DNA of 64,000 nucleotides from Vibrio xiamenensis (GCF_900100015.1 NZ_FNDD01000024.1:1-64000); one strand, 5' to 3'; shown: positions 50,366 through 60,566, counted from the first letter of the stretch. Notes: a model not told the origin generated them from the letters alone. Numbers and translations: made by a program.

Positions 50366-51478
50366 TTATTCGCAGACGTACTCTACGACATTAAGACCAA
50401 AGCCACCAAGGGCATGGTATTTCTTGTTGGTTGACGACAATAAACGCATGTCGCTAATACCAAGATCCGCAAGAATCTGCGAGCCAACCCCAACTCGGCG
50501 TGAAGTGCCTTGTTTTTTCGCCAGTGTTGGCGCTTCACCTTTATCTTGAGCTTGGAACATTTTCACGCGGTGAATCAATAACTCGGTCGACTCTTCATTG
50601 CCCAGTACCACTAATACACCACCTTCATCACCAATACGTCGCATGGCTTTTTCTAAAGTCCAGCTACGCTCAGCGTTGCGGTCACTACGCAATAAATCGG
50701 TAAAAGTATCTTGCAGATGAACACGCACGAGCGGCGCAGTTTGGGTTTGCAGGTCACCTTTGCACATCGCGTAGTGGATCTGGTTATCGATCACATCGCG
50801 ATAAGTCACTAAGTTGAATTCACCAAACTCAGTCGGCAACTTACATTCTGCAACGCGCTCAATGGTGGTTTCGGTATTGTTACGGTACTCAATTAAATCG
50901 GCAATGGTGCCGAGTTTGACATTGTGCTGCTCAGAAAAAATTTCTAAGTCTGAACGACGCGCCATGGTGCCATCTGCATTGAGAATTTCAACGATCACGC
51001 CTGCAGGCTCAAGCCCCGCTAAACGCGCTAAATCGCAGCCAGCTTCTGTGTGACCGGCGCGAGTTAATACTCCGCCATCTTGGGCGGCAAGTGGAAAAAT
51101 GTGCCCTGGCTGAACCAAGTCAGACGCTTTGGCGTCTTTGGCAACTGCAGCTTGAACTGTGCGAGCGCGATCAGCAGCAGAAATGCCCGTCGTGACCCCT
51201 TCCGCCGCTTCAATAGAAACGGTGAAATTGGTCGTGTACTGGGCGTTGTTATCTTGCACCATCGGCGGCAAACCAAGACGCTCACAACGCTCTTTGGTCA
51301 TGGTCAGGCAAATAAGCCCGCGGCCATGAGTGGCCATAAAGTTGATGGCTTCAGGAGTAACGCACTCCGCCGCCATGATCAAATCGCCTTCGTTTTCACG
51401 ATCTTCGTCATCCATCAGAATGACCATTTTTCCTTGGCGAATATCTTCAATAATCTCTTTCGGCGTACTAATTGGCAT
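50366..51478 (-). CDS. ribB: 3,4-dihydroxy-2-butanone-4-phosphate synthase with degenerate GTP cyclohydrolase II domain
   Basis: A 370-residue two-domain protein. The N-terminal domain (about 1-200) is an intact DHBP synthase with [11 protein letters not shown] (residues 23-33), THGRGLIC and [15 protein letters not shown]. The C-terminal domain resembles RibA ([15 protein letters not shown]) but lacks the three-Cys zinc site and GSLRCDC motif needed for GTP cyclohydrolase II. It is therefore probably a RibB enzyme with an inactive or regulatory RibA-like domain, a type known from several gammaproteobacteria. No FMN riboswitch is seen upstream; it follows ribE by about 50 bases. Confidence 0.92.
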   Translation of the reverse strand: MPISTPKEIIEDIRQGKMVILMDDEDRENEGDLIMAAECVTPEAINFMATHGRGLICLTMTKERCERLGLPPMVQDNNAQYTTNFTVSIEAAEGVTTGISAADRARTVQAAVAKDAKASDLVQPGHIFPLAAQDGGVLTRAGHTEAGCDLARLAGLEPAGVIVEILNADGTMARRSDLEIFSEQHNVKLGTIADLIEYRNNTETTIERVAECKLPTEFGEFNLVTYRDVIDNQIHYAMCKGDLQTQTAPLVRVHLQDTFTDLLRSDRNAERSWTLEKAMRRIGDEGGVLVVLGNEESTELLIHRVKMFQAQDKGEAPTLAKKQGTSRRVGVGSQILADLGISDMRLLSSTNKKYHALGGFGLNVVEYVCE

Positions 51479-51530
51479 ACTAAGTTTCCTATGCTTGGAA
51501 AATCAAAATGACATCAATGCAGTGAGCTAA

Positions 51531-52187
51531 TTAAGCAAAGCCATTTTGTTGTAAGAATTCCATCGTCAAACGCGATTGTGGCGTCGATTCCTCGCGGCGT
51601 GAATCAAGCAAATGCTCCATATAGCGAGCTAGAACATCGACTTCTAAATTGACTTTGCGACCAACCTGAAAATGGTCAATGGTGGTCTCTTGAGAGGTGT
51701 GAGGCACAATCGTCAACTTAAACGCATTTTTACGTAAATCATTCACGGTGAGACTGATACCATCGACCGTAATCGAGCCTTTTTCCGCAACGTATTTGCT
51801 GATCTCAGTGGGCATCGCAACCCAAAATTCAATCGCACGTCCAACGTGGTTGCGCTCGACAATTTCGCCGACACCGTCAACGTGTCCAGACACAATATGG
51901 CCCCCAAAACGTGTGGTCGGCAGCATGGCTTTTTCTAGATTAACCGCATCGCCAACTTTGTAGTGAGTAAACCCCGTCTTGTTCATGGTTTCTAACGACA
52001 AATCAGCGCTGTAGCTGCTATCGTTAAATTCGATAACGGTTAGGCACACGCCGTTTGTCGCGATGCTATCGCCAAGCTGCACGTCAGACATATCGAGATT
52101 GCTGGCGTCAACAGTAATGGTGATGTCTTCACCTTTCGCGGTAATGGCTTTTAAGTGCCCTACGGCTTCAATAATTCCTGTAAACAT
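51531..52187 (-). CDS. ribE: Riboflavin synthase, alpha chain
   Basis: A 218-residue protein of two lumazine-binding barrels. The N-terminal MFTGIIEAVG and the repeated GHVDGVGEI motif of the second half define the family. It dismutates two lumazines to riboflavin. The start at 52187 matches the family; the longer frame overlaps ribD's end. It follows ribD by seven bases. Confidence 0.96.
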   Translation of the reverse strand: MFTGIIEAVGHLKAITAKGEDITITVDASNLDMSDVQLGDSIATNGVCLTVIEFNDSSYSADLSLETMNKTGFTHYKVGDAVNLEKAMLPTTRFGGHIVSGHVDGVGEIVERNHVGRAIEFWVAMPTEISKYVAEKGSITVDGISLTVNDLRKNAFKLTIVPHTSQETTIDHFQVGRKVNLEVDVLARYMEHLLDSRREESTPQSRLTMEFLQQNGFA

Positions 52188-52194
52188 AGTGATT

Positions 52195-53289
52195 CTACGC
52201 GTGTTTAATAGTGGCGATAATACGAATGTCCGGCCCGACTTGGCGAACATCTTGAATGTCGAGTTGTGGAACTTGGTCCATCTGGGTAAAGCCTAAATGA
52301 GAAAACAGCCCTTTACCATCACTTCCCATCAGTTTTGGCGCCAAATATAGCACCAATTCATCCACTAACCCCTGCTTGAGCAAACTGCTGGCCAAAGTGG
52401 CTCCGGCTTCAACCCAAATATGTTGCAGGTTATGCTGTTTAGCCAGCGTGGCAAACAATGTTGGCAAACACACTTGGCCGTTAGCATCGATTGGCGCTTC
52501 AAGCTGACCTTGGCAACCAACTTGGAGAATATCACCATCGGAATGAAACAGCTTGAGCTCAGGGGTCAGCAGGCCGCGGCGGTCGAGAATTACCCGCAGC
52601 GGTTGGCGCAAGTCAGATTCAGAATATTCACTTTGAATGCTCTTTGGCAGCTCGTTCCAACGTACGCTGAGCGAGGCGTTATCGTCAATGACGGTTTTCT
52701 GCGTTGAAAGAATCGCACCGCTTTGAGCGCGAAATTGCTGCACATCTTGTCGAGCCTGTGGGGAGGTGATCCACTGGCTTTTGCCATTCGCGAGCGCGGT
52801 TTGCCCATCCAAACTGGCGGCCATCTTAAGCTGAACAAATGGCATTCCACTTGCCATACGTTTGAAAAAACCGCGATTTAGCTGATATGCCTGCGGCTCT
52901 AGAACGCCAACTTCTACTTCGATACCCGCCTCTCGCAGCATTTGAATACCTTTACCTGCGACTTGTGGATTCGGATCTTGCATCGCACACACAACTTTGG
53001 CGACCTTGGCATCGATTAAGCCTTTGGCGCACGGTGGGGTTCGGCCATAATGAGAGCAAGGTTCAAGAGTGACATACGCAGTGGCACCTTGCGCGTTTTC
53101 ACCCGCCATTCTAAGCGCATGAACTTCAGCATGAGGCTCTCCAGCGCGAAAATGATAACCTTCACCGACGATTTGATTACCTTGAACAATCACACACCCC
53201 ACATTGGGGTTTGGCGCAGTAGTGAAACGGCCCTTGTTCGCCAGTTTCAGCGCGTAAGCCATCATTTCAAAATCAAAGCGTGTTGCCAT
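52195..53289 (-). CDS. ribD: Bifunctional riboflavin deaminase/reductase
   Basis: A 364-residue enzyme (E. coli: 367) for the second and third steps of riboflavin synthesis. The N-terminal cytidine-deaminase-type domain carries the zinc motifs PHAEVHAL and EPCSHYGRTPPC. The C-terminal reductase domain contains LKMAASLDGQTALANGKSQWITS. It lies 20 bases after nrdR, the usual gammaproteobacterial order. Confidence 0.97.
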   Translation of the reverse strand: MATRFDFEMMAYALKLANKGRFTTAPNPNVGCVIVQGNQIVGEGYHFRAGEPHAEVHALRMAGENAQGATAYVTLEPCSHYGRTPPCAKGLIDAKVAKVVCAMQDPNPQVAGKGIQMLREAGIEVEVGVLEPQAYQLNRGFFKRMASGMPFVQLKMAASLDGQTALANGKSQWITSPQARQDVQQFRAQSGAILSTQKTVIDDNASLSVRWNELPKSIQSEYSESDLRQPLRVILDRRGLLTPELKLFHSDGDILQVGCQGQLEAPIDANGQVCLPTLFATLAKQHNLQHIWVEAGATLASSLLKQGLVDELVLYLAPKLMGSDGKGLFSHLGFTQMDQVPQLDIQDVRQVGPDIRIIATIKHA

Positions 53290-53309
53290 CGAAAGCGCTC
53301 AATCCTTAA

Positions 53310-53759
53310 CTAATCTTCAAGCTTGGCAATCTCTTCGCCAAACTCACGAATATCTTCAAAACTGCGGTAAACCGAAGCAAAACGAATGTAGGCAACTTTG
53401 TCCAACTCTTTAAGCTGGTCCATCACCAAGTTACCAATCATTTTACTCGGCACTTCACGTTCACCCGTGGCTCGTAGCTGCGATTTGATCATACTGATAG
53501 CCAGTTCGATGGCATCGGCGCTGACCGGGCGTTTTTCTAGCGCGCGCTGAATACCGCCAGCCATTTTATCTTCATCAAACGGTTCGCGATTGCCATTCGA
53601 CTTAATGACTTTTGGCATCACCAACTCTGCGGTTTCAAACGTGGTAAAACGTTCATTACACGCCAAACATTGACGCCTACGGCGTACTTGATGACCGTCA
53701 GCGACCAAGCGTGAGTCGATCACTTTGGTATCATTTTCAGAACAAAAAGGACAATGCAT
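53310..53759 (-). CDS. nrdR: Transcriptional repressor NrdR
   Basis: A 149-residue zinc-ribbon and ATP-cone protein that represses ribonucleotide reductase genes when dATP is high. Zinc ligands are CPFC near the N-terminus and CLAC in [13 protein letters not shown]. The ATP-cone follows ([20 protein letters not shown]). It is the first gene of the nrdR-rib run. Its promoter should lie in 53760-53835; no NrdR box is obvious there. Confidence 0.97.
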   Translation of the reverse strand: MHCPFCSENDTKVIDSRLVADGHQVRRRRQCLACNERFTTFETAELVMPKVIKSNGNREPFDEDKMAGGIQRALEKRPVSADAIELAISMIKSQLRATGEREVPSKMIGNLVMDQLKELDKVAYIRFASVYRSFEDIREFGEEIAKLED

Positions 53760-53835
53760 ATCACCTCCACATGATGCAAAAGCCTGTTTTCACAAGGCGC
53801 AACTAGTTTACCGGAATTGAGAATGCGAAGAAAAG

Positions 53836-53860
53836 AAAAAGGGGCTATTCGCCCCTTTTT
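53836..53860 (-). terminator. Terminator of proA
   Basis: AAAAAGGGGC pairs with GCCCCTTTTT around five bases; T-runs lie on both strands. It separates proA from nrdR. Confidence 0.85.
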
Positions 53861-53883
53861 CGCTCAATCATGCGATGTTTTTG

Positions 53884-55134
53884 TTAACTACGCGACAAGT
53901 AATCCGCTTTACCAACCCATTTATAACTGGTTAATTCTTCAAGCCCCATCGGGCCGCGCGCATGAAGTTTTTGCGTCGATACCGCAACTTCCGCCCCCAA
54001 ACCAAATTGTGCGCCATCGGTAAAACGCGTCGATGCATTAACATACACAGCGGCAGAACCCACCGAGTTAATAAAACGCTCCGCACTGAGTAGATCGTTA
54101 GTCATGATCGCATCGGAATGGCTAGCGTTGTGTACTTGCATGTGCTCAAGCGCTTGGTCAATGCCTGCCACCACTTTGACGCCCAACGTATAACTTAGCC
54201 ACTCAGTATCAAAATCCCCGGCTTTCGCTTGTTGCAGCTGCTTAGCCTGAGCCAAATATTCCATGGCGTTATCGGCGGCCACAAAGCTCACCTTGTCATT
54301 GAGGCGCTCAACCAGCAGTGGCAGAAACTCTGCCGCTACATCTTGATGGACTAATAGCGTATCCAATGAGTTACATGCCGAAGGACGCTGAGTTTTGGCG
54401 TTCTCAACCACATCGACAGACTTAGCGAGATCTGCACTTTGGTCGACAAAAATATGGCTAATCCCAAAACCACCGATGATTACAGGAATGGTGCTGTTTT
54501 CTTTGCACATTTTATGCAAACCCGCGCCACCGCGCGGAATGATCATATCGACGTACTCATCGAGCTTGAGTAGTTGGCTAACAAGTTCACGATCGGGCTT
54601 TTCAATGTACTGAACGCAGGCGGCTGGCAAATCGGCTTTCGCCAGTGCATTTTGAATCACTTTGACCAGTTCCATATTGGAATAAAAGGTCTCTTTACCG
54701 CCGCGTAAAATACTGGCATTGCCGGTTTTCAAACACAGTGCCGCGATATCAATGGTCACGTTAGGACGCGCTTCGTAAATCACACCAACCACGCCAAGTG
54801 GTACTCGGCGACGCGCCAAAGACATACCGTTTTCCAGTACTTTATGATCGATTTCACTGCCAACTGGGTCGTTAAGACTGATCACATTACGCACATCGCC
54901 AGCGATCGCCGCAAGGCGAGACTCATTCAGTAGCAGACGATCAAGCAATGCTTCACTGAGCCCTGCTTGGCGCCCCAGTTCGATGTCTTTTTTGTTGGCG
55001 TCCAATATATCTGCCGCATTGGCTTCTAACTCATCGGCAATCAGTGATAGCGCTAAATTTTTCTGTCTGGTTGATGCAGTAGCAAGAGTAAAAGCCGCTT
55101 GTTTGGCCGCTTTGCCCATGGTTGTTAAATCCAC
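53884..55134 (-). CDS. proA: Gamma-glutamyl phosphate reductase
   Basis: A 416-residue aldehyde-dehydrogenase-fold enzyme (E. coli: 417), second step of proline synthesis. The [17 protein letters not shown] and PRGGAGLH stretches and the catalytic Cys in [13 protein letters not shown] are clear. The start is GTG at 55134 with AGGATT upstream. It follows proB by 23 bases. Confidence 0.97.
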   Translation of the reverse strand: MDLTTMGKAAKQAAFTLATASTRQKNLALSLIADELEANAADILDANKKDIELGRQAGLSEALLDRLLLNESRLAAIAGDVRNVISLNDPVGSEIDHKVLENGMSLARRRVPLGVVGVIYEARPNVTIDIAALCLKTGNASILRGGKETFYSNMELVKVIQNALAKADLPAACVQYIEKPDRELVSQLLKLDEYVDMIIPRGGAGLHKMCKENSTIPVIIGGFGISHIFVDQSADLAKSVDVVENAKTQRPSACNSLDTLLVHQDVAAEFLPLLVERLNDKVSFVAADNAMEYLAQAKQLQQAKAGDFDTEWLSYTLGVKVVAGIDQALEHMQVHNASHSDAIMTNDLLSAERFINSVGSAAVYVNASTRFTDGAQFGLGAEVAVSTQKLHARGPMGLEELTSYKWVGKADYLSRS

Positions 55135-55157
55135 AATCCTTCCCTCTTTTATCGTTA

Positions 55158-56291
55158 TTATTCTTGGATGACGACCATATCGTCGCGGTGAATCACTTCT
55201 GAGCCGTAGTCGTAGCCCAAAATCGCTTGAATATCTTTACTGTGTTTACCAATAATTTTTCCCAGATCATGGCTGGAATAAGCAGAAATGCCGCGTGCAA
55301 TCAAATGACCGTCAGAGTCACAGACACGCACAACCTCACCACGAGCGAACTTGCCGCGAGTCTCCAATACGCCTTTAGCCAGTAAACTGCTGCCTTTTGC
55401 CACCACCGCTTTAACCGCGCCAGCATCGATAACAAGATCTCCTGATGCCGAAGGGCCCGCTAAAATCCAGCGTTTACGATTTTCAAGAGCCTCGGTACAC
55501 GGCAGAAATTTGGTGCCATTTGGCGTATCACTCAAGGCATCAACAATCACATTTGGCGCGCTGCCTGCAGCAATCATCACTTCAATACCCGCTCGGCGCG
55601 CGATGTCTGCCGCTTGCAGTTTAGTCGCCATACCACCGGTACCTAATGTCGTACCGCTGCCGCCAGCAATTTGTCGTAAAGTGTCGTCAATGGTGGTGAC
55701 TTCTTTGATCAGTTCGGCATTCGGGTCTTTGCGTGGATCGGCAGTAAACAGACCTTTTTGGTCAGTTAAAAGCAGCAGCTTATCCGCGCCACATAAAATG
55801 CCCACCAAAGCCGATAAATTATCATTGTCACCGACTTTGATTTCATTAGTCGCTACGGCATCATTTTCATTCACAACAGGAATGATGTCGTTGTCGACCA
55901 ACGCATTGATGCTGTCGCGCGCATTCAAAAAGCGCTCGCGATCTTCAAGGTCTGCACGAGTTAATAGCATTTGACCAATTTTGATGCCGTAAATCGCAAA
56001 CAGCGACTCCCAAACTTGAATCAACTGGCTTTGACCAACAGCGGCAAGTAACTGCTTACTGGCAACGGAATTGGGCAATGCGGGGTAACCTAAGTGCTCT
56101 CGCCCAGCTGCAATCGCGCCTGACGAGACTAACACCACAGAGTGGCCTAATTTTTGTAACACAGCACATTGGCGTGCAAGCTCAACCATATGAGCTTTAT
56201 TCAGAGCCAAAGTCCCACCGGTTAACACACTGGTTCCTAACTTCACAACCACGATTTGCGACTGTGAGTTTTTTCCGCTTTTTTGATTCAT
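55158..56291 (-). CDS. proB: Glutamate 5-kinase
   Basis: A 377-residue enzyme with an amino acid kinase domain ([43 protein letters not shown]) and a C-terminal PUA domain (about 285-365). It catalyses the first, proline-inhibited step of proline synthesis. The start at 56291 (MNQKSGK) matches family length; the longer frame to 56345 adds hydrophobic residues not seen in ProB. No strong ribosome binding site. Confidence 0.95.
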   Translation of the reverse strand: MNQKSGKNSQSQIVVVKLGTSVLTGGTLALNKAHMVELARQCAVLQKLGHSVVLVSSGAIAAGREHLGYPALPNSVASKQLLAAVGQSQLIQVWESLFAIYGIKIGQMLLTRADLEDRERFLNARDSINALVDNDIIPVVNENDAVATNEIKVGDNDNLSALVGILCGADKLLLLTDQKGLFTADPRKDPNAELIKEVTTIDDTLRQIAGGSGTTLGTGGMATKLQAADIARRAGIEVMIAAGSAPNVIVDALSDTPNGTKFLPCTEALENRKRWILAGPSASGDLVIDAGAVKAVVAKGSSLLAKGVLETRGKFARGEVVRVCDSDGHLIARGISAYSSHDLGKIIGKHSKDIQAILGYDYGSEVIHRDDMVVIQE

Positions 56292-56368
56292 GTTCGAGAT
56301 AACAATATTGAAATAATAGATGGGTAAGAGCTGATGTTTTATCAATCAAACGAGGAATTAACAAGAAG

Positions 56369-56393
56369 AAAAGGTGCGTAAACGCACCTTTTT
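56369..56393. terminator. Terminator between crl and proB
   Basis: AAAAGGTGCGT pairs with ACGCACCTTTT around a short A-rich loop, followed by T-runs on either strand. It ends crl ahead of proB. Confidence 0.82.
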
Positions 56394-56421
56394 CATTATC
56401 GACAAGATTCACTAACCAAAA

Positions 56422-56811
56422 TTAAACAAATTCAAATGAATCCTGATGAAGTCCAACACTCGTTTCAAACTTTTCTTGTAGTGTCTGTACAAGCTTGTTG
56501 TGAAACGCTTCTTGAGTCCGTTTGACCTCTTTTAACGCTTTTGCCGAAATATCGCAGGGTTCCCAATCCCCGACATCGTTGTACAAGCCGATATGATATT
56601 TGGCGATACAGTGTGTCCCTTGTTGCTCTAGTTCCAACCACCAGCCCCAGAACTCTCGCTCTTCCGGTGATTTTTTATCATTCACACACACGGACAAGCA
56701 ATCAAATAGATAGAACCCTTCCTGGCATTGAGCCTCACGCAGATAAGGCCCAATCGCACGCAATGTTGATAACAAGCGATAATGAGTGGGCGGTTTGATT
56801 ATCTCTGACAT
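56422..56811 (-). CDS. crl: Sigma-S (RpoS) activator Crl
   Basis: A 129-residue Crl (E. coli: 133) that binds sigma S and helps it form holoenzyme, promoting stationary-phase genes. The conserved LLSTLRAIGPYLREAQC start and CVNDKKSPEEREFWGWWLEL core are present. It lies between frsA and proB; in E. coli phoE sits between crl and proB but is missing here. Confidence 0.93.
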   Translation of the reverse strand: MSEIIKPPTHYRLLSTLRAIGPYLREAQCQEGFYLFDCLSVCVNDKKSPEEREFWGWWLELEQQGTHCIAKYHIGLYNDVGDWEPCDISAKALKEVKRTQEAFHNKLVQTLQEKFETSVGLHQDSFEFV

Positions 56812-56913
56812 ATTGACTCTCCATTTCGAATGTTAAGAATGACAATTATTATTATTTATCAGAAAGTTATTCACACCTTCTATATATCACTCTTGACTAA
56901 TTTAGGAGATTTG

Positions 56914-58161
56914 TCATCTAAATAGCTCGTCCTCTAGCCACTTTATCGCTAAATCGAGGGATTGCTCATATCCTTTTGTAATCGATTGAGAACTGATTTT
57001 CTTTGCTTGACCGTGCTCACTAAACAATGCAACAAGTTGATTGTCTGAATAAGGAGATATCGCGTCACCTTCAAGACTCAATGATAAAATCGGCACTTTG
57101 GTGCGACGCCCAGATAAAAAGCCCTGCACTTTCAAAGACCAAGCAACCAACTGACCTGCTAGGCTATCGATATCCACCACATTCTTGTTTAAGCGATTGG
57201 CCAAAATGTCGAGATACATCTTACTCATCTGCTTGAGCTTGTTTGGCGATGACAATACATCATGAATCGGCGCACCTAGCGATACACACGCTTTGATTTT
57301 CTCTTGCTCAAGAAAAGACAGCCGAACCATGGCGTTACCACCAAACCGAAAACCGACTAAACCGACGCGATGGTGGTCCACCCAAGGTAGTTTAGGTAAT
57401 TCATTCAGCACGGCTTGGTGCAGGCATGAAGTATCTTCGCCCAGCGGCCAATGATTGCTATGGCCTAACGCTGGCATATCGACGGTGAGCATTGCAATAT
57501 CGCGAGACGCTAAGTGATCGCGAAACAAACGCCACATATCGGTTTGCAAGCTATCCAATCCTGCACTGACGATCACCACGGGCTTAGGTTTGTCAGTGTT
57601 GACCAGATGCAAATTGGCAATGATTTTTTTATTTTTGTACGGCACTTCAATTTGCTTAATCACATACTTAGTCTTTTTGGCCGCTTGAGCATAAGCATTA
57701 TTAGCCAAAGATTGCGCTTGAATCGCCAAGTTATCGTTTTTCAGATGTGGGTAGCCTGCGATACTAAAGCACAGCGAGGCGGTAAATAGCTCGTCAGCGG
57801 CCTCCTCATCTTGCAAATCATCGGCTTTTCTTTGGTGCTCCATACCCAACTTGGTCCACTCATACGCCCAGTTACCACTGTGGTAACCCATTACGGTATC
57901 GAGTAATTGATCATGAGTGCGGGAGTGTTGTGAAGACGCAATCTTGGCAAGTACATCTTCTTGCTCAATAGGGTCAATGCCTTGCCATGCCCATTGCAGC
58001 CGTCTTACATTTCGATACCAATGTCGCCCTTCCTCCGCCTGCTTTTTCTCCAATGCGGCCATGCTACTTGGCATGTATTGGGTGAGTGCGGACGTTTCTT
58101 TCGCTTGTTTGTGTTTCACAAACAGTGTCTCGGAAAGATTTTTGCTGATTGGGTCTGACAT
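56914..58161 (-). CDS. frsA: Esterase FrsA (alpha/beta hydrolase)
   Basis: A 415-residue alpha/beta-hydrolase-fold protein (E. coli: 414). The nucleophile-elbow position is GFRFGG, where the usual Ser is replaced by Arg-Phe context as GxRxG, so catalysis as a standard serine esterase is uncertain. IVSAGLDSLQTDMWRLF and TVDMPALGHS are family stretches. E. coli FrsA binds the EIIA-Glc protein and was linked to the fermentation/respiration balance. It lies between gpt and crl, as in E. coli. Confidence 0.9.
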   Translation of the reverse strand: MSDPISKNLSETLFVKHKQAKETSALTQYMPSSMAALEKKQAEEGRHWYRNVRRLQWAWQGIDPIEQEDVLAKIASSQHSRTHDQLLDTVMGYHSGNWAYEWTKLGMEHQRKADDLQDEEAADELFTASLCFSIAGYPHLKNDNLAIQAQSLANNAYAQAAKKTKYVIKQIEVPYKNKKIIANLHLVNTDKPKPVVIVSAGLDSLQTDMWRLFRDHLASRDIAMLTVDMPALGHSNHWPLGEDTSCLHQAVLNELPKLPWVDHHRVGLVGFRFGGNAMVRLSFLEQEKIKACVSLGAPIHDVLSSPNKLKQMSKMYLDILANRLNKNVVDIDSLAGQLVAWSLKVQGFLSGRRTKVPILSLSLEGDAISPYSDNQLVALFSEHGQAKKISSQSITKGYEQSLDLAIKWLEDELFR

Positions 58162-58201
58162 TTGTTGGCCTTAGAGGGATGAAGAATGACTTTATAGTAA
58201 T

Positions 58202-58230
58202 AAAAAAAATGACCCGATACAGGGTCATTT
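58202..58230 (-). terminator. Terminator of gpt
   Basis: AAATGACCC pairs with GGGTCATTT around six bases, with T-runs on both strands. Confidence 0.85.
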
Positions 58231-58265
58231 TTAAAAAACTAAGCTTTTGAAAACGCTTGATTGAA

Positions 58266-58730
58266 TTATTTGCGTTTGCGGTTTACCGGTTCAACGAACT
58301 GAACGGTCATATCCCATGGCTGTTCAATCCAAGTGTCTTGAGCGATATCAACAATATACTCGTCAACTAACTCACGACCGGCAGGCTTTGCACATACAGT
58401 AACGAACTTAGCTTTTGGATACATTTCGCGAATTTTACGCGCGGTATCGCCACTGTCGACCAAATCATCGACCACTAAGAAACCTTCACCATCATGCTCT
58501 GGTGCTTTTAAAACGTTCATGTCACGTTGATGATCATGATCGTAGCTTGAAATACAAACGGTATCGACAAAACGAATGCCAAGTTCACGGGCAAGAATAG
58601 CTGCCGGAACCAAACCACCGCGACTTACACCAAGAATTCCTTTCCACTGTTCAGCTGGCATTTGCTTCTCAGCAAGCTGACGACAGTAAGTCTGCATATT
58701 GTCCCAAGTAATAACGAATTTATTGCTCAT
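58266..58730 (-). CDS. gpt: Xanthine-guanine phosphoribosyltransferase
   Basis: A 154-residue purine salvage enzyme (E. coli: 152) that makes GMP and XMP from the base and PRPP. The PRPP-binding motif is [13 protein letters not shown], and [17 protein letters not shown] and [15 protein letters not shown] are typical. It follows the NCS2 purine permease by 64 bases and is probably in the same operon, coupling purine uptake to salvage. Confidence 0.97.
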   Translation of the reverse strand: MSNKFVITWDNMQTYCRQLAEKQMPAEQWKGILGVSRGGLVPAAILARELGIRFVDTVCISSYDHDHQRDMNVLKAPEHDGEGFLVVDDLVDSGDTARKIREMYPKAKFVTVCAKPAGRELVDEYIVDIAQDTWIEQPWDMTVQFVEPVNRKRK

Positions 58731-58757
58731 TGTATTAACCTAATTCAAAACATTTTC

Positions 58758-58784
58758 AGCTTGGCGACGCAGCGACGCCAAGCT
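58758..58784 (-). other. Hairpin between the purine permease and gpt
   Basis: AGCTTGGCG (58758-58766) pairs perfectly with CGCCAAGCT (58776-58784) around nine bases. No T-run follows, so it may stabilise or process the joint mRNA rather than end it. Confidence 0.55.
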
Positions 58785-58794
58785 CTTTGAGCGC

Positions 58795-60084
58795 TTACGC
58801 GAAAATTAGTTTCGCTACAAAAATAGCAGACATCACCCAAACACTTGCTGAGATTTCGCGACCTTTACCACTTAATACCTTAATTGCAGTATAAGAGATA
58901 AAGCCAAGCACGATCCCTTCTGCAATCGAGTAAGTCAACGGCATTAGTAAGCAAGTTACAACAACAGGTGCCGCTTCAGTCAGATCATGCCAATCGATGT
59001 TAACCAATCCTGAAAGCATCAGAATGGCTACGTAGAATAGCGCACCTGCAGTTGCATATGCCGGGATCATACCAGCTAATGGCGAGAAAAACAGGGCAAG
59101 TAGGAACAAAATGCCAACTACAACGGCAGTTAAACCTGTACGGCCACCAGCAGCAACACCAGCGGTACTTTCTACATAAGAAGTGGTGTTAGAAGTACCA
59201 AGTAGAGCGCCAATAGAAGTCGCGGTAGAGTCTGCAAGTAGTGCTTTGTTCAAACGAGGAATCTTACCATCTTCACCGATAAGGTCCGCTTTTTGTGCCA
59301 CACCCACTAACGTACCTGCAGTATCGAATAGATCGACAAACAGGAACGCAAAGACTACTGAAATCATGCCGACTTCAAAGATGTGTGAGAAATCCAGTTT
59401 AAGGAAGGTTGGAGCCATGCTTGGTGGCATTGACATAACGCCGTGCCATTGCACATCACCAAAAATAATACCTAGAACCGTTGTCGCCAAGATCGCGATC
59501 ATTACCGCCCCCGTTACACCACGGTAAACCAACGCGATAGTCAGGAAGAAACCTACAGCAGCCAGAATGGTTGGCAGAGATGTAAAGTCACCAACCGAAA
59601 CCAGTGTTGCTGGGTTATCAACAACGATTTGTGCATTTTGCAGCGCGATGAATGCCAAAAACAGACCAATACCTGCAGAGATACCAGTTCTTAATGACAT
59701 CGGGATTGAGTTGATGATCCATTCACGAATCTTAAATAGACTCAGCAGAATGAATAACACACCAGAAACAAATACGGCTGCCAAAGCAACTTGCCATGTA
59801 TACCCCATACCGAGAACAACAGAATAGGTAAAGAAGGCGTTTAAGCCCATGCCCGGCGCTTGTGCAATTGGATAATTCGCCACCACACCCATGATGAAAC
59901 AGCCAACAGCTGCCGCCAAACAGGTGGCCACAAATACAGAGCCTTCATCCATACCTGTCGCTGACAAAATAGAAGGGTTTACAAAAATGATGTAAGCCAT
60001 CGTCAGGAAAGTGGTGATGCCGGCAATAATCTCAGTTTTAACAGTAGTTTTATGTTCACTGAGCTTAAACAGCTTTTCGAGCAT
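58795..60084 (-). CDS. NCS2 family purine permease (AzgA/GhxP type)
   Basis: A 429-residue integral membrane protein with 12-14 hydrophobic segments. The N-terminal EIIAGITTFLTMAYIIFVNP and APGMGLNAFF stretches and the LFVDLFDTAGTLVGVA motif place it in the AzgA-like branch of NCS2, whose E. coli members carry hypoxanthine/guanine (GhxP, GhxQ) or adenine (AdeP, AdeQ). Pairing with gpt favours guanine/hypoxanthine, but this is inference. A PurR-like box lies 23 bases upstream. Confidence 0.88.
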   Translation of the reverse strand: MLEKLFKLSEHKTTVKTEIIAGITTFLTMAYIIFVNPSILSATGMDEGSVFVATCLAAAVGCFIMGVVANYPIAQAPGMGLNAFFTYSVVLGMGYTWQVALAAVFVSGVLFILLSLFKIREWIINSIPMSLRTGISAGIGLFLAFIALQNAQIVVDNPATLVSVGDFTSLPTILAAVGFFLTIALVYRGVTGAVMIAILATTVLGIIFGDVQWHGVMSMPPSMAPTFLKLDFSHIFEVGMISVVFAFLFVDLFDTAGTLVGVAQKADLIGEDGKIPRLNKALLADSTATSIGALLGTSNTTSYVESTAGVAAGGRTGLTAVVVGILFLLALFFSPLAGMIPAYATAGALFYVAILMLSGLVNIDWHDLTEAAPVVVTCLLMPLTYSIAEGIVLGFISYTAIKVLSGKGREISASVWVMSAIFVAKLIFA

Positions 60085-60106
60085 AATTAAATCCTATAAA
60101 GGTAAA

Positions 60107-60122
60107 GAGTAAACGGTTGCGT
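60107..60122. promoter_or_regulatory. PurR-like box upstream of the purine permease
   Basis: GAGTAAACGGTTGCGT matches the PurR palindrome ACGCAAACGTTTGCGT at 12 of 16 positions, with the right half almost perfect. It is suitably placed to repress the permease-gpt unit when purines are plentiful. Confidence 0.6.
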
Positions 60123-60451
60123 AAACGATTGGCGGCGATTATAAAGTTAACAAATACTAAATTCCAGATAGAATTAAGACTCTAATCCATTTTTCCTAGA
60201 AACAGACTGACCAGTTGAACAGTAATAAAATAACAAAATCAGAATAAAACGTTATTATTCAGCGGTATAAATAGAAACCTAACTCATACTTTTGATGGGT
60301 ATTTTTTAATCAGTCAGACGATTTTGTTAGCTAGAATATGCCGAATAAGCGCGATATAGTATGAAATAACAAGCATAAAAATCGAGTTAGCATGGGCAAT
60401 TGGCGTGCGACAAAATATTATGCAATTTTGTCGATTTGAAAGGCGTAAAAT

Positions 60452-60479
60452 AAAAAAACGCCACTCAATTTGAGTGGCG
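60452..60479 (-). terminator. Terminator of the small transcript
   Basis: CGCCACTCA pairs perfectly with TGAGTGGCG around three bases; seven Ts follow on the minus strand. The permease promoter lies downstream, and no known gene upstream on this strand accounts for the terminator. Confidence 0.88.
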
Positions 60480-60566
60480 GCAGAATTATGTCAGCTTGGT
60501 AATGCTGTAGTAAAATTCCAATTATAGGGGTGAACAAACTGTTCGAGTAACAAGTATTGGTCGGTC

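Noticed and set aside
51479-51530. Possible FMN riboswitch before ribB
   Set aside because: The gap is too short and lacks the conserved RFN sequence blocks; no such element is visible elsewhere in the rib cluster.
60085-60450. Possible purine riboswitch before the NCS2 permease
   Set aside because: The conserved core of the purine aptamer is not found; the PurR-like box explains the likely purine control better.
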